The notes under the pieces: model-generated | Told to the model about the DNA's origin: nothing | The model's input: the letters and a program-made list of their open reading frames with translations, nothing else | The model's database searches: none | Position numbers and translations under genes: made by a program | In this document: piece by piece, positions 19,738-28,686 of the stretch | Layout of the letters: each line of letters opens with the position of its first letter | How positions within the stretch are numbered: the stretch's first letter is position 1 | DNA from: Cellulomonas sp. Root930 | GTDB taxonomy: Bacteria; Actinomycetota; Actinomycetes; Actinomycetales; Cellulomonadaceae | Length of the DNA: 64,000 nt | Direction of reading: 5' to 3' | NCBI GenBank assembly: GCA_001429255.1 | Contig: LMJI01000001.1 | Location: 1,782,310-1,846,309, forward strand

Positions 19738-19743
19738 TAGTGT
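19738..19743 (+). promoter_or_regulatory. Probable -10 box of the telA-pknG-FHA operon
   Basis: TAGTGT in the context gtgcTAGTGTcc is the best -10 match in the 234-nt gap between the fibre-like gene and telA. It leaves a leader of roughly 80 nt before ATG 19830. No convincing -35 hexamer is seen. Confidence 0.4.
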
Positions 19744-19829
19744 CCGCTGGAGGACGACTTGACCATTCCATGACCATCGAGGATGCGGGCGATCAGGCCC
19801 ACTGCGCCGCCCGGACATGAAGGACGACG

Positions 19830-21044
19830 ATGACCGACGCAGCCCCCTTGCAGCCCCCCGCGCCGCAGTCCGTCTTCGCGCTCGAGGCGCCCGCTCCGAT
19901 GGCGCCGGTGGCGGCCACGCAGGCGCCCGCGATGGCCCCGCAGATCCCCGAGTCGGCGCTCCCGGGCCTCGACGCCAAGGTCAACTCCTACGTCGACGGC
20001 CTCATGAAGGCCCAGGTGGGCTCGCCGGAGCTGGCCAGCAAGGCCGACGACATCCGCCTCATGGGTGACGCGGACATCCGCGCGGCCGCCGACACCTCGA
20101 ACCGGCTGCTCCAGATGCCCGTCAAGGAGCTCCGCGAGGGCGGCGTCTCCGGCACGTCGCAGGTGAGCAAGTCGCTGCTGGACCTGCGCAAGACCGTGGA
20201 GAGCCTGGACCCCAGCGAGGCCACGATCGGCAAGAAGCTCCTCGGGCTCATCCCGTTCGGCGACTCGCTCACCGACTACTTCCGCCGGTACGAGAGCTCG
20301 CAGAAGCAGATCGACGCCATCGTCCGCGCGCTCTACAACGGCCAGGACGAGCTGCGCAAGGACAACGCGGCGCTCAACCTGGAGAAGCAGCACCTCTGGG
20401 ACACGATGGCCCGCCTGCACCAGTACATCTACGTCGCGGAGTCGCTGGACACACGCGTGTCCACGGCCATCGCGGAGCTCGACGCCACCGATCCCGCACG
20501 GGCCAAGGCGCTGCGCGAGGACGTCCTGTTCTACGTGCGGCAGAAGCACCAGGACCTGCTGACCCAGCTGGCCGTCTCGATCCAGGGCTACCTGGCGATC
20601 GACATCATCATCAAGAACAACATCGAGCTCATCAAGGGCGTCGACCGCGCCACGACCACCACGGTCGCCGCCCTGCGCACGGCCGTGATCGTCGCGCAGG
20701 CGCTGAACAACCAGCGGCTGGTGCTCGACCAGATCACCGCGCTGAACGCCACGACGACCGGGCTGATCGCGTCGACCGCGAAGATGCTCAAGGAGCAGTC
20801 GGCCGGCATCCAGGAGCAGGCCGCGCAGGCCACCGTCGGTCTGCCGCAGCTGCAGCAGGCGTTCACGGACATCTACGCGACCATGGACTCCATCGACACG
20901 TTCAAGGTCAAGGCGCTCGACTCGATGGCGACGACCATCGGCGTGCTCGAGACCGAGACGACGAAGGCGCGCACCTACCTCGACCGCGTCAAGCGCGCGG
21001 ACACCACGGACGTCGCCAGCGGTTCGCTCGATCTCGGCACGTAG
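19830..21044 (+). CDS. telA: TelA-type toxic anion resistance family protein (404 aa)
   Basis: After a Pro/Ala-rich N-terminus the protein is almost entirely helical and matches the TelA family: a region with GKKLLGLIPFGDSLTDYFRRYESSQKQIDAIV, then ELRKDNAALNLEKQHLWDTM and the conserved QGYLAIDIIIKNNIELIKGVDRATTTTVAALRTAVIVAQAL. TelA proteins are linked to tellurite and cell-envelope stress in several bacteria, with unclear biochemistry. This is the first gene of a ten-gene operon that also contains PknG, PP2C, vWA and FHA proteins, a context seen in Ter-type stress systems. AAGGACG precedes the ATG. Confidence 0.9.
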   Translation: MTDAAPLQPPAPQSVFALEAPAPMAPVAATQAPAMAPQIPESALPGLDAKVNSYVDGLMKAQVGSPELASKADDIRLMGDADIRAAADTSNRLLQMPVKELREGGVSGTSQVSKSLLDLRKTVESLDPSEATIGKKLLGLIPFGDSLTDYFRRYESSQKQIDAIVRALYNGQDELRKDNAALNLEKQHLWDTMARLHQYIYVAESLDTRVSTAIAELDATDPARAKALREDVLFYVRQKHQDLLTQLAVSIQGYLAIDIIIKNNIELIKGVDRATTTTVAALRTAVIVAQALNNQRLVLDQITALNATTTGLIASTAKMLKEQSAGIQEQAAQATVGLPQLQQAFTDIYATMDSIDTFKVKALDSMATTIGVLETETTKARTYLDRVKRADTTDVASGSLDLGT

Positions 21045-21053
21045 GCGCCGCAG

Positions 21054-21578
21054 ATGAGCTGGTTCGCACGCCTGAGGGGGCGGCGTCGGGAGCCCGAGGT
21101 CCCTGCTGCGCCCCCGGCACCGACGACGGCGGACATCGTCGCGTCCGCCCACCAGGTCGAGCAGCAGATCGCGGGCAAGGTGCCGGCCGCGGTGACCGCG
21201 CGCGTGCTGCGGATCACCCGGACCGTGGACGAGATGGCGCCGCGCCTGGACCGGCTCGGTGCCGGCAGCCGCCAGGCGCACACCGTCGTCGCGACCGCCA
21301 CGAGCTACCTGCCCGAGGCCGTGGGCGGCTACCTGCGCCTCCCGCGGGACTTCGCCGACCGCCGCGTGGTGTCGAAGGGCAAGACCTCCCTCATGGTGCT
21401 CTGCGACCAGCTGGACCTGCTGGGCGTCACCCTGGACAAGATCTCCGACGCCGTCTCCCGCGAGGACGCCAACGCGCTCGTGGCGCACGGGTTGTTCCTC
21501 GCCGAGAAGTTCGGCGGCACCTCGCTCGCGCTGGCCCCGGAGGCCGGCCTCGACACGCCCCAGGTGGAGCGCCCGTGA
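21054..21578 (+). CDS. Hypothetical protein of the telA-pknG operon (174 aa)
   Basis: It starts 9 nt after telA and overlaps the AAA gene by GTGA. The N-terminus is basic (MSWFARLRGRRREP), followed by a helical body with SAHQVEQQIAGKVPAAVTARVLRITRTVDEMAPRLDRLG and a C-terminal helical part. I do not recognise a family and see no membrane segment, zinc site or catalytic motif. The tight packing suggests a partner of TelA or of the AAA ATPase. Confidence 0.7.
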   Translation: MSWFARLRGRRREPEVPAAPPAPTTADIVASAHQVEQQIAGKVPAAVTARVLRITRTVDEMAPRLDRLGAGSRQAHTVVATATSYLPEAVGGYLRLPRDFADRRVVSKGKTSLMVLCDQLDLLGVTLDKISDAVSREDANALVAHGLFLAEKFGGTSLALAPEAGLDTPQVERP

Positions 21579-23056
21579 CCCTGACCGACGCCCTCGACTC
21601 CCTCGAGACCGTCGGCGCCGCTGCCGGCCTGGAGGGCGCCGCCGCGCGTGACGAGGGCGCGCGCCTTGCCGCGGCCGTCGCCGAGTCGATCCCGGGGGCG
21701 GCCGCCGCCTGGCTCACCGCGGTCGGCGCGCACGAGGCGACCTTCGGCGCCTTCTTCGCGGCGGCCTCCAGCGCGCGGCGCTGGCGGTCGTCCCCGACCG
21801 ACCTGCTCGCCGGGCTCGTCGGCACACCCCACGCCGCCGCCTACGCCGGCGCGCTGGCCGACGTGGTGTCCGCGGCCTGCGACCTCGGACCCGCTCCGAT
21901 CGACGTGATCGCACGCGCCTCGGCCACCGCCGCGGTGCAGCGTGCCGCGGTGGACGGGCAGGTCCCGGCGGCGACCGAGCTGCCGTCCGCGTTCGACCTG
22001 CCCCGCGTCGACCCGTCGGCGTTCGACCTGTCCGCCCTCGCCCTGCCGCCGCAGCCCGGCGCCGGGGAGCCGGGGCTGGTCCCCGTCCACCCGACGCCCG
22101 TCGCCGGCACGACCTACGTCCCCGAGGAGAAGCCCGCCAAGACCCTCGAGGAGCTGCTCGCCGAGCTCGACGCGCTCGTCGGCCTGCGCCGGGTCAAGGC
22201 CGAGATCCGGCAGCAGACCCAGCTCCTGCGGGTCGAGCGCCTGCGCACCGAGGCCGGTCTGACGGCGCCCACGCTCACCCGTCACCTGGTGTTCCTGGGC
22301 AACCCGGGCACGGGCAAGACGACGGTCGCGCGGCTGGTGGCCGGTATCTACCGGGCGCTCGGGCTGCTGACCAAGGGCCACCTGGTCGAGGTCGACCGCT
22401 CCGAGCTGGTCGCGGGGTACCTCGGGCAGACGGCCGTGAAGACGTCGGAGGTCGTCGCGACCGCGCTCGGCGGGGTCCTGTTCGTCGACGAGGCCTACGG
22501 GCTGGCCGAGGACCAGTACGGCGCCGAGGCCGTGAACACCCTGGTCAAGGACATGGAGGACCACCGCGACGACCTCGTGGTGATCGTCGCCGGGTACCCG
22601 GGGCCGATGGCGATCTTCCTGGCCACCAACCCGGGCCTGGAGAGCCGGTTCTCCACGACGGTCGAGTTCGACGACTACACCGACGCCGAGCTGCGCGAGA
22701 TCTTCGCCCGCGCCGCGGCCAAGGCCGACTTCGAGCCGACGCCCGAGTGCCTGGACCGGTTCGAGGAGCTGGCGTCGCTGCAGATCCGTGACGAGGGGTT
22801 CGGCAACGGCCGGTACGCGCGCAACGTGCTGGACCAGGCGATCACCAGGCACGCCTGGAGGCTGCGGGACGTTGAGCAACCGACGGTGGAGCAGCTCCGG
22901 CTGATCCTCCCGGAGGACCTGGTGCCGGCCGCCGACGAGCCGGTGGCCGACGAGCCGGCCGCCGACCAACCGGTGGCCGACGAGCCGGAGGCCGAAATGC
23001 CAGCCGCCGACGAGCCCGCCGCAGAGACCGACGCCCACATCGAGGAGTCCGCGTGA
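21575..23056 (+). CDS. CbbX/SpoVK/EccA-type AAA+ ATPase (493 aa)
   Basis: GTGA overlap with the preceding gene. Residues 1-185 are an Ala-rich helical N-domain and residues 195-460 a AAA+ domain. Visible motifs are Walker A GNPGTGKTT (242-250), pore-loop-like GYLGQT (281-286), Walker B VLFVDEA (301-307) and an arginine finger in ESRFS (R358). The core resembles CbbX, SpoVK and the C-terminal ATPase of EccA, which remodel protein complexes. The C-terminus is an acidic tail of repeated (A)ADEP units with no Cys. In this operon it may remodel TelA or the kinase complex. Confidence 0.88.
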   Translation: MTLTDALDSLETVGAAAGLEGAAARDEGARLAAAVAESIPGAAAAWLTAVGAHEATFGAFFAAASSARRWRSSPTDLLAGLVGTPHAAAYAGALADVVSAACDLGPAPIDVIARASATAAVQRAAVDGQVPAATELPSAFDLPRVDPSAFDLSALALPPQPGAGEPGLVPVHPTPVAGTTYVPEEKPAKTLEELLAELDALVGLRRVKAEIRQQTQLLRVERLRTEAGLTAPTLTRHLVFLGNPGTGKTTVARLVAGIYRALGLLTKGHLVEVDRSELVAGYLGQTAVKTSEVVATALGGVLFVDEAYGLAEDQYGAEAVNTLVKDMEDHRDDLVVIVAGYPGPMAIFLATNPGLESRFSTTVEFDDYTDAELREIFARAAAKADFEPTPECLDRFEELASLQIRDEGFGNGRYARNVLDQAITRHAWRLRDVEQPTVEQLRLILPEDLVPAADEPVADEPAADQPVADEPEAEMPAADEPAAETDAHIEESA

Positions 23057-24330
23057 CGCAGACCGTCGCCCCGCCGGCGGCGCCCTCCGCCGCGGCCCCA
23101 CCGGTCCACCGCGCCGGGCTGCGCGGTGCGCTGAGCCGCACTCCCGGGCGTCTGCGGGTCGCCGGTGTCGTGTCCGTGCTGGCCGCCGCGGCCGTGGGCG
23201 TGATCGGCCTCAACGCCGGTCTGGCCCAGTCCGAGGCGCTGTCCGACGCCGACGCCGACACCACCCAGCTGGTGGGCATCCAGGACGTCCGCAACGACCT
23301 CGTGGTGGCCGACGCGACCGCCACCAACGCGTTCCTCGTCGGCGGCCTGGAGCCGCCGGAGCAGCGCGCCCGGTACGACGAGGCCGTCGCGTCCGCCGCC
23401 AACGGGCTCGCGCAGCTGGCCGGCTCCAACGGCGCCGACGCGGAGCTGCTGGGCCAGGCGACCGCCGGGCTGACCACGTACACCGGCCTGGTCGAGCAGG
23501 CCCGCGCCAACAACCGGCAGGGCTTCCCGGTCGGTGCCGCCTACCTCGACCAGGCGTCGGCGGTCCTGCGCACGGACGTGCTGCCGCACCTGGACGACCT
23601 GGTGCAGGCCAACAGCGACCGCGTGGACTCCTCGTTCGACTCGGTGGGCTCGGTGCCGTGGCTGCTGGCCCTCGGCATCCTCGCGCTCGCGGTGCTCCTC
23701 GTCGTGCAGGTGTGGCTGGCCAAGCGCACCCACCGGCGCCTGAACGCCGGGCTGTTCTGGTCCACGGTGCTCGCGCTCGCCGCGACGATCGGCGGCGCCG
23801 TGGTGCTCGGGTCGGCCGCGGCGAAGGCGGGCGACGCGCGCAGTGGTCCCTACGACGCGACGGTCTCGGTGTCGCAGGCGTACTCGCTGGCCAACGACGC
23901 GAAGTCGCAGGAGTCGTTCACGCTCATCAAGCGCGGTTCCGGGGCGGTGTACGAGGAGCAGTTCGTGGCCAAGACCGACGAGGCGCGCGACCTGCTGGTC
24001 CGGCCGACCGTCGACGACAACCTCGTCGTGCTGCTGAACCGGTGGGTCGCCTCGCACGAGGAGATCCGCGCGCTCGACGACGGCGGCGACTGGGACGGCG
24101 CCGTCGCCCTGGCGATCAGCGAGGAGCCCGGCGCCCCCAACGACCTGTTCGCGCAGTTCTCGACCGCCGCGTCCAGCAGCCTGGAGTCCAGCGCCGCGCA
24201 GACGCACGACGCCCTGTCCGGCTCCGGCGGGTCGTCGGTCCTGGTCGGCTGGCTGATGCTCGTCGCCGGCGTGCTCGCGGCGGTCCTGTCCTGGCGCGGC
24301 ATCTCGACCCGAGTGGAGGAGTACCGGTGA
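23053..24330 (+). CDS. glnX: GlnX-like four-helix membrane sensor (425 aa)
   Basis: The GTG start overlaps the AAA stop by 4 nt. Four hydrophobic segments flank two extracytoplasmic helical domains: about residues 36-60 and 200-222, then 233-258 and 395-415. Each outer domain carries chemoreceptor-like helices (TTQLVGIQDVRNDLVVADATATNAFL; SLANDAKSQESFTLIKRGS). Length, topology and the order membrane protein, substrate-binding lipoprotein, PknG match the mycobacterial glnX-glnH-pknG locus, in which GlnX passes the ligand state of GlnH to PknG. Identity rests on topology and synteny, so the symbol is by analogy. Confidence 0.75.
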   Translation: MTQTVAPPAAPSAAAPPVHRAGLRGALSRTPGRLRVAGVVSVLAAAAVGVIGLNAGLAQSEALSDADADTTQLVGIQDVRNDLVVADATATNAFLVGGLEPPEQRARYDEAVASAANGLAQLAGSNGADAELLGQATAGLTTYTGLVEQARANNRQGFPVGAAYLDQASAVLRTDVLPHLDDLVQANSDRVDSSFDSVGSVPWLLALGILALAVLLVVQVWLAKRTHRRLNAGLFWSTVLALAATIGGAVVLGSAAAKAGDARSGPYDATVSVSQAYSLANDAKSQESFTLIKRGSGAVYEEQFVAKTDEARDLLVRPTVDDNLVVLLNRWVASHEEIRALDDGGDWDGAVALAISEEPGAPNDLFAQFSTAASSSLESSAAQTHDALSGSGGSSVLVGWLMLVAGVLAAVLSWRGISTRVEEYR

Positions 24331-25283
24331 CCACGACACGTCCGACCCGCCTGGGTCTCGCAGCGACCCTCGCCTCGGTCGCCCTGCTGGCCGGCTGCGC
24401 GGGCGCCCCCGCCGCGGCCCCGGCAGCGCCGCAGGAGCGCGCGGCGGCCTCGGTCGCCCTCCCGGCCGCGACGGTCTGCGACGACGCGATCGAGTCGACG
24501 ACCTCCTACGCCCCGGCACCCGGCGCCGCCACGCCGAGCGTGGACGCCATCCGTGCCCGCGGCGCGCTGCGGGTCGGGGTCTCGGCCGACACGCTCCTGA
24601 TGGGCTCGCGCAACCCGCTGTCGGGCCAGATCGAGGGCTTCGACATCGACATGCTGCACGCCGTGTCGACCGCGATCTTCGGCGACCCGAACCGGCTGCA
24701 GTTCCGGGTGATCACGTCGGCCCAGCGGCTCGAGGTGCTGGAGAACCACGAGGTCGACCTGGTGGCCCGCACGTTCACCATCAACTGCGAGCGGTGGGAG
24801 ACCATCGCGTTCTCCGCCGAGTACCTCACCGCGGGCCAGAAGGTGCTGGTCACGCGGGACTCGGAGGCGCAGAGCATCGAGGACCTCGAAGGCCTCGGCG
24901 ACCAGCGCGTCTGCGCCCCGGAGGGCACCACCACCCTGGAGCGGCTCGAGGAGACGTACCCCGGGGTCGAGGCCGTGAGCGCCCCGACGCACACCGGCTG
25001 CCTTGTCCTGTTCCAGCAGGGCAGGGTGGACGCGATCACGGGCGACGACACGATCCTCGCCGGTTTCGCTGCGCAGGACCCGTACGCGAAGGTGGTCGGC
25101 GAGGCGTTCAGCGCGGAGCCGTACGGCGTCGGCGTCGCGGCGGACCAGGTCGACCTCGTGCAGTACGTCAACGGCGTGCTCGACCAGGCGAAGGCGGACG
25201 GCACCTGGGCCGCCTCCTACGACCGCTGGCTCGGTGCGCTGGGGACCGCACCCGCGCCGCCGGTCTCGGTGTACGGCCGGTGA
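24327..25283 (+). CDS. glnH: GlnH-like amino-acid-binding lipoprotein (318 aa)
   Basis: A lipoprotein signal ends in the lipobox LAGC (Cys24). The mature part is a family 3 solute-binding protein: ALRVGVSADTLLMG, EGFDIDMLHAVSTAIFG, RLEVLENHEVDLVARTFTIN and the YGVGVAADQ segment. There is no ABC permease or ATPase in the operon, which argues for sensing and not uptake. In mycobacteria GlnH binds Asp/Glu and signals through GlnX to PknG. GTGA overlaps on both sides. Confidence 0.85.
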   Translation: MTTTRPTRLGLAATLASVALLAGCAGAPAAAPAAPQERAAASVALPAATVCDDAIESTTSYAPAPGAATPSVDAIRARGALRVGVSADTLLMGSRNPLSGQIEGFDIDMLHAVSTAIFGDPNRLQFRVITSAQRLEVLENHEVDLVARTFTINCERWETIAFSAEYLTAGQKVLVTRDSEAQSIEDLEGLGDQRVCAPEGTTTLERLEETYPGVEAVSAPTHTGCLVLFQQGRVDAITGDDTILAGFAAQDPYAKVVGEAFSAEPYGVGVAADQVDLVQYVNGVLDQAKADGTWAASYDRWLGALGTAPAPPVSVYGR

Positions 25284-26392
25284 GCGGACCCGAGGCGCCC
25301 GAGGCGCCCGGGCGGCTCGGTGAGCCGATCCCCGCACCGGAGCTGCTCCGCTACCTCAGCGGGCTCGAGGCGTGGCTGGCACACCGGCGCACGGAGCTGA
25401 ACCGCCTGGACCAGGCGGCCCAGGCGTCGCCCGCGTCCGAGAGCTACACCGACGACGTGCTGCTGGCGCTCACCATGTGGCAGGCGATCCGGTCGCGGAC
25501 CGACGAGCTGGTGGTCGTGTGGGACTCGGGCCGGGCGGACGCGGTGGACCGCGAGAAGATGTCGCAGCTGGTCTGGGGTCGGCTGGACTCGGGGCTGGGC
25601 GCGGCGCTGGTGTCGCTGGTCGAGGCCGTGACCCTGTGCGACGCGATGATCTCCCAGGTGCGCGCGCGGCTGTCGTTCGACCCGGACACCGCCGACCAGG
25701 CGTCGCGGCTGCGCGGGCTGCGGGCGGGCCTCGTCCGCTGCGAGGACCTCGCCGGCGTCGACACCGACTCCCGCGAGCTGATCGAGACGCTGCGCACCCG
25801 TGAGCGGAAGCTCGTCGCGCAGGCGGCCCGAGGTGCGGACATCTCCGGCCCGCTGGCCGAGCTCGAGGCGCGCGCGGCACTGGCCGAGCGGGACCTCATC
25901 GTGCAGGTGTCCCAGCGGCGCACGCTCGAGAAGGGCCGCGCCGACGCCCGGGACACGATGGCCGCGCTGGAGAAGCGCGAGCCGACGCTGCACGAGCTGG
26001 CGCAGCGGTGCCGCCGTGAGATCGCGCACCCGCCCAAGCTGGCCGTGCCGGACGTGTCGCGCCTGGGCGCGGTGCCGGACACCCGCACGGAGCTCGACGC
26101 GTTCGTCGACCGGCTCGCCGCCGTGGGCCGCGCGTTCGACGCGGTCGCCGACGCCTACAGCAAGCCCCTGCGCGAGCGGGCGGAGCTGCGCTACCGGCTC
26201 GAGGGCGCCCGCGCGGCGGCCGACGCCAACGGCCGCAGCGCGTCGCCGACGGTCCGCTCGGGGTACGACGAGGCCCGCGCCGTCGTCGCCCAGACGCCCT
26301 GCGACCTCACCCTGACCCGCTTCCTCGTGGAGCAGTACGAGTACCTCAGCCGCGACCTGCCCTCGGTGGGTCAGGAGGGACGAGCCCGATGA
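25280..26392 (+). CDS. Coiled-coil protein encoded between glnH and pknG (370 aa)
   Basis: The start overlaps glnH (GTGA) and the stop overlaps pknG (ATGA). The protein is helical throughout, with heptad-like charged stretches (ELEARAALAERDLIVQVSQRRTLEKGRADARDTMAALEKREPTL trimmed to its ends as the core region, residues about 190-235). No catalytic or zinc motif, signal peptide or membrane helix is visible. It is absent from the three-gene mycobacterial locus as I know it, so it may be a lineage-specific adaptor between the membrane sensor and the kinase. Family not recognised. Confidence 0.75.
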   Translation: MSGPEAPEAPGRLGEPIPAPELLRYLSGLEAWLAHRRTELNRLDQAAQASPASESYTDDVLLALTMWQAIRSRTDELVVVWDSGRADAVDREKMSQLVWGRLDSGLGAALVSLVEAVTLCDAMISQVRARLSFDPDTADQASRLRGLRAGLVRCEDLAGVDTDSRELIETLRTRERKLVAQAARGADISGPLAELEARAALAERDLIVQVSQRRTLEKGRADARDTMAALEKREPTLHELAQRCRREIAHPPKLAVPDVSRLGAVPDTRTELDAFVDRLAAVGRAFDAVADAYSKPLRERAELRYRLEGARAAADANGRSASPTVRSGYDEARAVVAQTPCDLTLTRFLVEQYEYLSRDLPSVGQEGRAR

Positions 26393-28686
26393 TCGCCTGC
26401 ACGGAGCCCGGCTGCACGGGCACCTACGAGGACGGCTACTGCAACGTCTGCGGGTCACCGCAGACCGCGACGGCCCCCGCGTCCGGTGCCCCCGCGTCCG
26501 CGACGTCGCTGCTCGGCACGGGGGTCGCCCAGGCGAGCCCCGACCGCGCGGCCGCCGCCACCGACCCCGACGCGGAGCGGTCCACGCGCACCGGCCGCAC
26601 CAGCTCGAGCCGGCTGGCCACGGCCGCGCTCGGCTCGGCACGCACGGCCGCCACCGGGGGCACGCGACCCACCCGCCGCGTCGGCACCTCCTCGACCCGG
26701 CTGCGCGGCGCGCGCCTGGGCGCCGGGCTCACGACCGTCCCGCCGGCCCCGGTGCAGGACCCGCTGCAGGCGGTCATGGCCGTGCCCGAGGTGCCCGAGC
26801 GCAAGCGGTTCTGCCCGGCCTGCGGCGCCGAGGTGGGACGGTCGCGCGAGGGGGTTCCCGGCCGGACCGCGGGGTTCTGCCCGAAGTGCGGCAACCGGTT
26901 CGACTTCACGCCGGCGCTCAACCCCGGCGACCTGGTCGGCGGGCAGTACGAGGTGGTCGGGTGCCTGGCGCACGGTGGCCTGGGCTGGATCTACCTGGCG
27001 CGGGACCGCAACGTCTCGGGCCGGTGGGTGGTGCTCAAGGGCCTGCTGAACTCGGGGGACCCGGACGCGTACGCGGCGGCGATCTCCGAGCGCCAGTTCC
27101 TGGCCGAGGTCGAGCACCCGCTGATCGTCGAGATCTACAACTTCGCCATGCACGAGGGCGCCGGCTACACCGTCATGGAGTTCGTCGGCGGCCGGTCGCT
27201 CAAGCAGATCCTGCACGACCGCCGCGAGGCCGCCGGGGGCGTCAACACCCCGCTGCCGGTGGACCAGGCGCTCGCGTTCGTGCTCGAGATCCTCCCCGCG
27301 TTCGCCTACCTGCACGACGTGGGCCTGCTGTTCTGCGACTTCAAGCCGGACAACGTGATCCAGCAGGGCGACGCGGTCAAGCTCATCGACCTGGGCGGTG
27401 TGCGCCGGATCGACGACCTGGACTCGGCGATCTTCGGCACGGTCGGCTACCAGGCGCCCGAGGTCGCCGAGGTGGGACCGTCCGTGGCGTCCGACATCTA
27501 CACGATCGGCCGGACGCTGGCCACGCTGGTGCTCGACTTCCGCGGCAACACGAGCACCTACGTGGCGTCGCTCCCCGCCGTCGCGGACACGCAGGTGTTC
27601 CAGACCTACGACTCGTTCTACCGGCTCCTGGCCAAGGCGTGCGCGCTCGACCCGTCGGACCGGTTCGCCACGGTCGACGAGCTGCGCGCTCAGGTGCTGG
27701 GCGTGCTCCGCGAGGTCGTCGCCACCGACCGTGGTCCGGGCAGCCCGGCGCTGCACTCGGCGGCCTCCGTGCTGTTCGAGGCGCCGACGTCCGACGAGGC
27801 CGGCCACGCGCTCGCCTGGGACCAGCTGCCCGCGCTCAAGGTGGACGCGAGCGACCCGGCAGCGAGCTGGCTGGCGGGCGTCAACGTGAGCAACGCGGAC
27901 CAGCGCCTCGTCGCGCTGGCCGACGCGCCGGACGAGACCGTCGAGGTGCGGCTGCGGCGCGCGACTGCGGCGATCGAGGCCGGCCGGCAGGACGTGCTCG
28001 ACCAGACGCTCTCCCAGATCCTCACGGACGACCCGTGGGAGTGGCGCGCGGCGTGGCTCGGCGGGCTGGCGCAGCTGAGCACCGGCGACCCGGTGGCGGC
28101 GCGTGCCTCGTTCAACGCCGTCTACGGCCAGGTGCCGGGGGAGCTGGCGCCCAAGCTGGCGCTGGCCACCGCGTGCGAGCTGAGCAACGAGCCGGAGATC
28201 GCCGAGTCGCTCTACATCATCTGCGCGCGCTCGGACGCGAACTACACCGCGCCCGCCGCGTTCGGGCTGGCCCGCATCCGCCGGGCTCGGGGCGACCTGC
28301 CGGGGGCGCTCGCCGCGCTCGACCTGGTCACGCCCACGCGCAGCTCGTACGTGGACGCCCGGATGATGCGCGCCCAGCTGCTGGCGACGTCCAGCGGCGA
28401 CCTGCGCGCCCTGTCGGACGCGCTGGCCAGCGTGCAGTCGGTGTCCATCGAGCCGCGGGCGCGCGCCGCCCTGCGGGTGGACGTGCTCGGGTCCGCGCTC
28501 GCCGCGGTGCTCAAGGACGGACCGTCGAAGACCGTGCAGCTCGGCTCCGTGCCGGCGCACGAGCCCGAGCTGCGGGACGCGCTCGAGGGGGCGCTGCGCG
28601 AGTACGCCGCCCTGGCCCCGACGCCGGACGAGCGGATCGCCCTGGTCGACCGGGCCAACGAGGTCCGCCGGTGGACGACGTGGTGA
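26389..28686 (+). CDS. pknG: PknG-type serine/threonine protein kinase (765 aa)
   Basis: Domain order matches PknG: a Thr/Arg-rich disordered N-terminus, a rubredoxin-like metal site (C142, C145, C164, C167), a kinase domain (about 185-450) and a C-terminal helical TPR region (about 500-765). An extra Cys cluster, CTEPGC and CNVCG, is at residues 4-21. Kinase residues are present: Lys217 in VVLKG, D317-F-K-P-D-N322 in the catalytic loop and D334 in IDLGG. GYQAPE and SDIYTIGRTLA follow, close to the PknG pattern. PknG controls 2-oxoglutarate/glutamate metabolism through FHA protein phosphorylation in relatives. It overlaps both neighbours and is soluble. Confidence 0.92.
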   Translation: MIACTEPGCTGTYEDGYCNVCGSPQTATAPASGAPASATSLLGTGVAQASPDRAAAATDPDAERSTRTGRTSSSRLATAALGSARTAATGGTRPTRRVGTSSTRLRGARLGAGLTTVPPAPVQDPLQAVMAVPEVPERKRFCPACGAEVGRSREGVPGRTAGFCPKCGNRFDFTPALNPGDLVGGQYEVVGCLAHGGLGWIYLARDRNVSGRWVVLKGLLNSGDPDAYAAAISERQFLAEVEHPLIVEIYNFAMHEGAGYTVMEFVGGRSLKQILHDRREAAGGVNTPLPVDQALAFVLEILPAFAYLHDVGLLFCDFKPDNVIQQGDAVKLIDLGGVRRIDDLDSAIFGTVGYQAPEVAEVGPSVASDIYTIGRTLATLVLDFRGNTSTYVASLPAVADTQVFQTYDSFYRLLAKACALDPSDRFATVDELRAQVLGVLREVVATDRGPGSPALHSAASVLFEAPTSDEAGHALAWDQLPALKVDASDPAASWLAGVNVSNADQRLVALADAPDETVEVRLRRATAAIEAGRQDVLDQTLSQILTDDPWEWRAAWLGGLAQLSTGDPVAARASFNAVYGQVPGELAPKLALATACELSNEPEIAESLYIICARSDANYTAPAAFGLARIRRARGDLPGALAALDLVTPTRSSYVDARMMRAQLLATSSGDLRALSDALASVQSVSIEPRARAALRVDVLGSALAAVLKDGPSKTVQLGSVPAHEPELRDALEGALREYAALAPTPDERIALVDRANEVRRWTTW

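Noticed and set aside
22921..23040. GCCGACGAGCC-type repeats at the end of the AAA ATPase gene
   Set aside because: In-frame coding repeat for an acidic (A)ADEP tail and not a CRISPR or mobile repeat.
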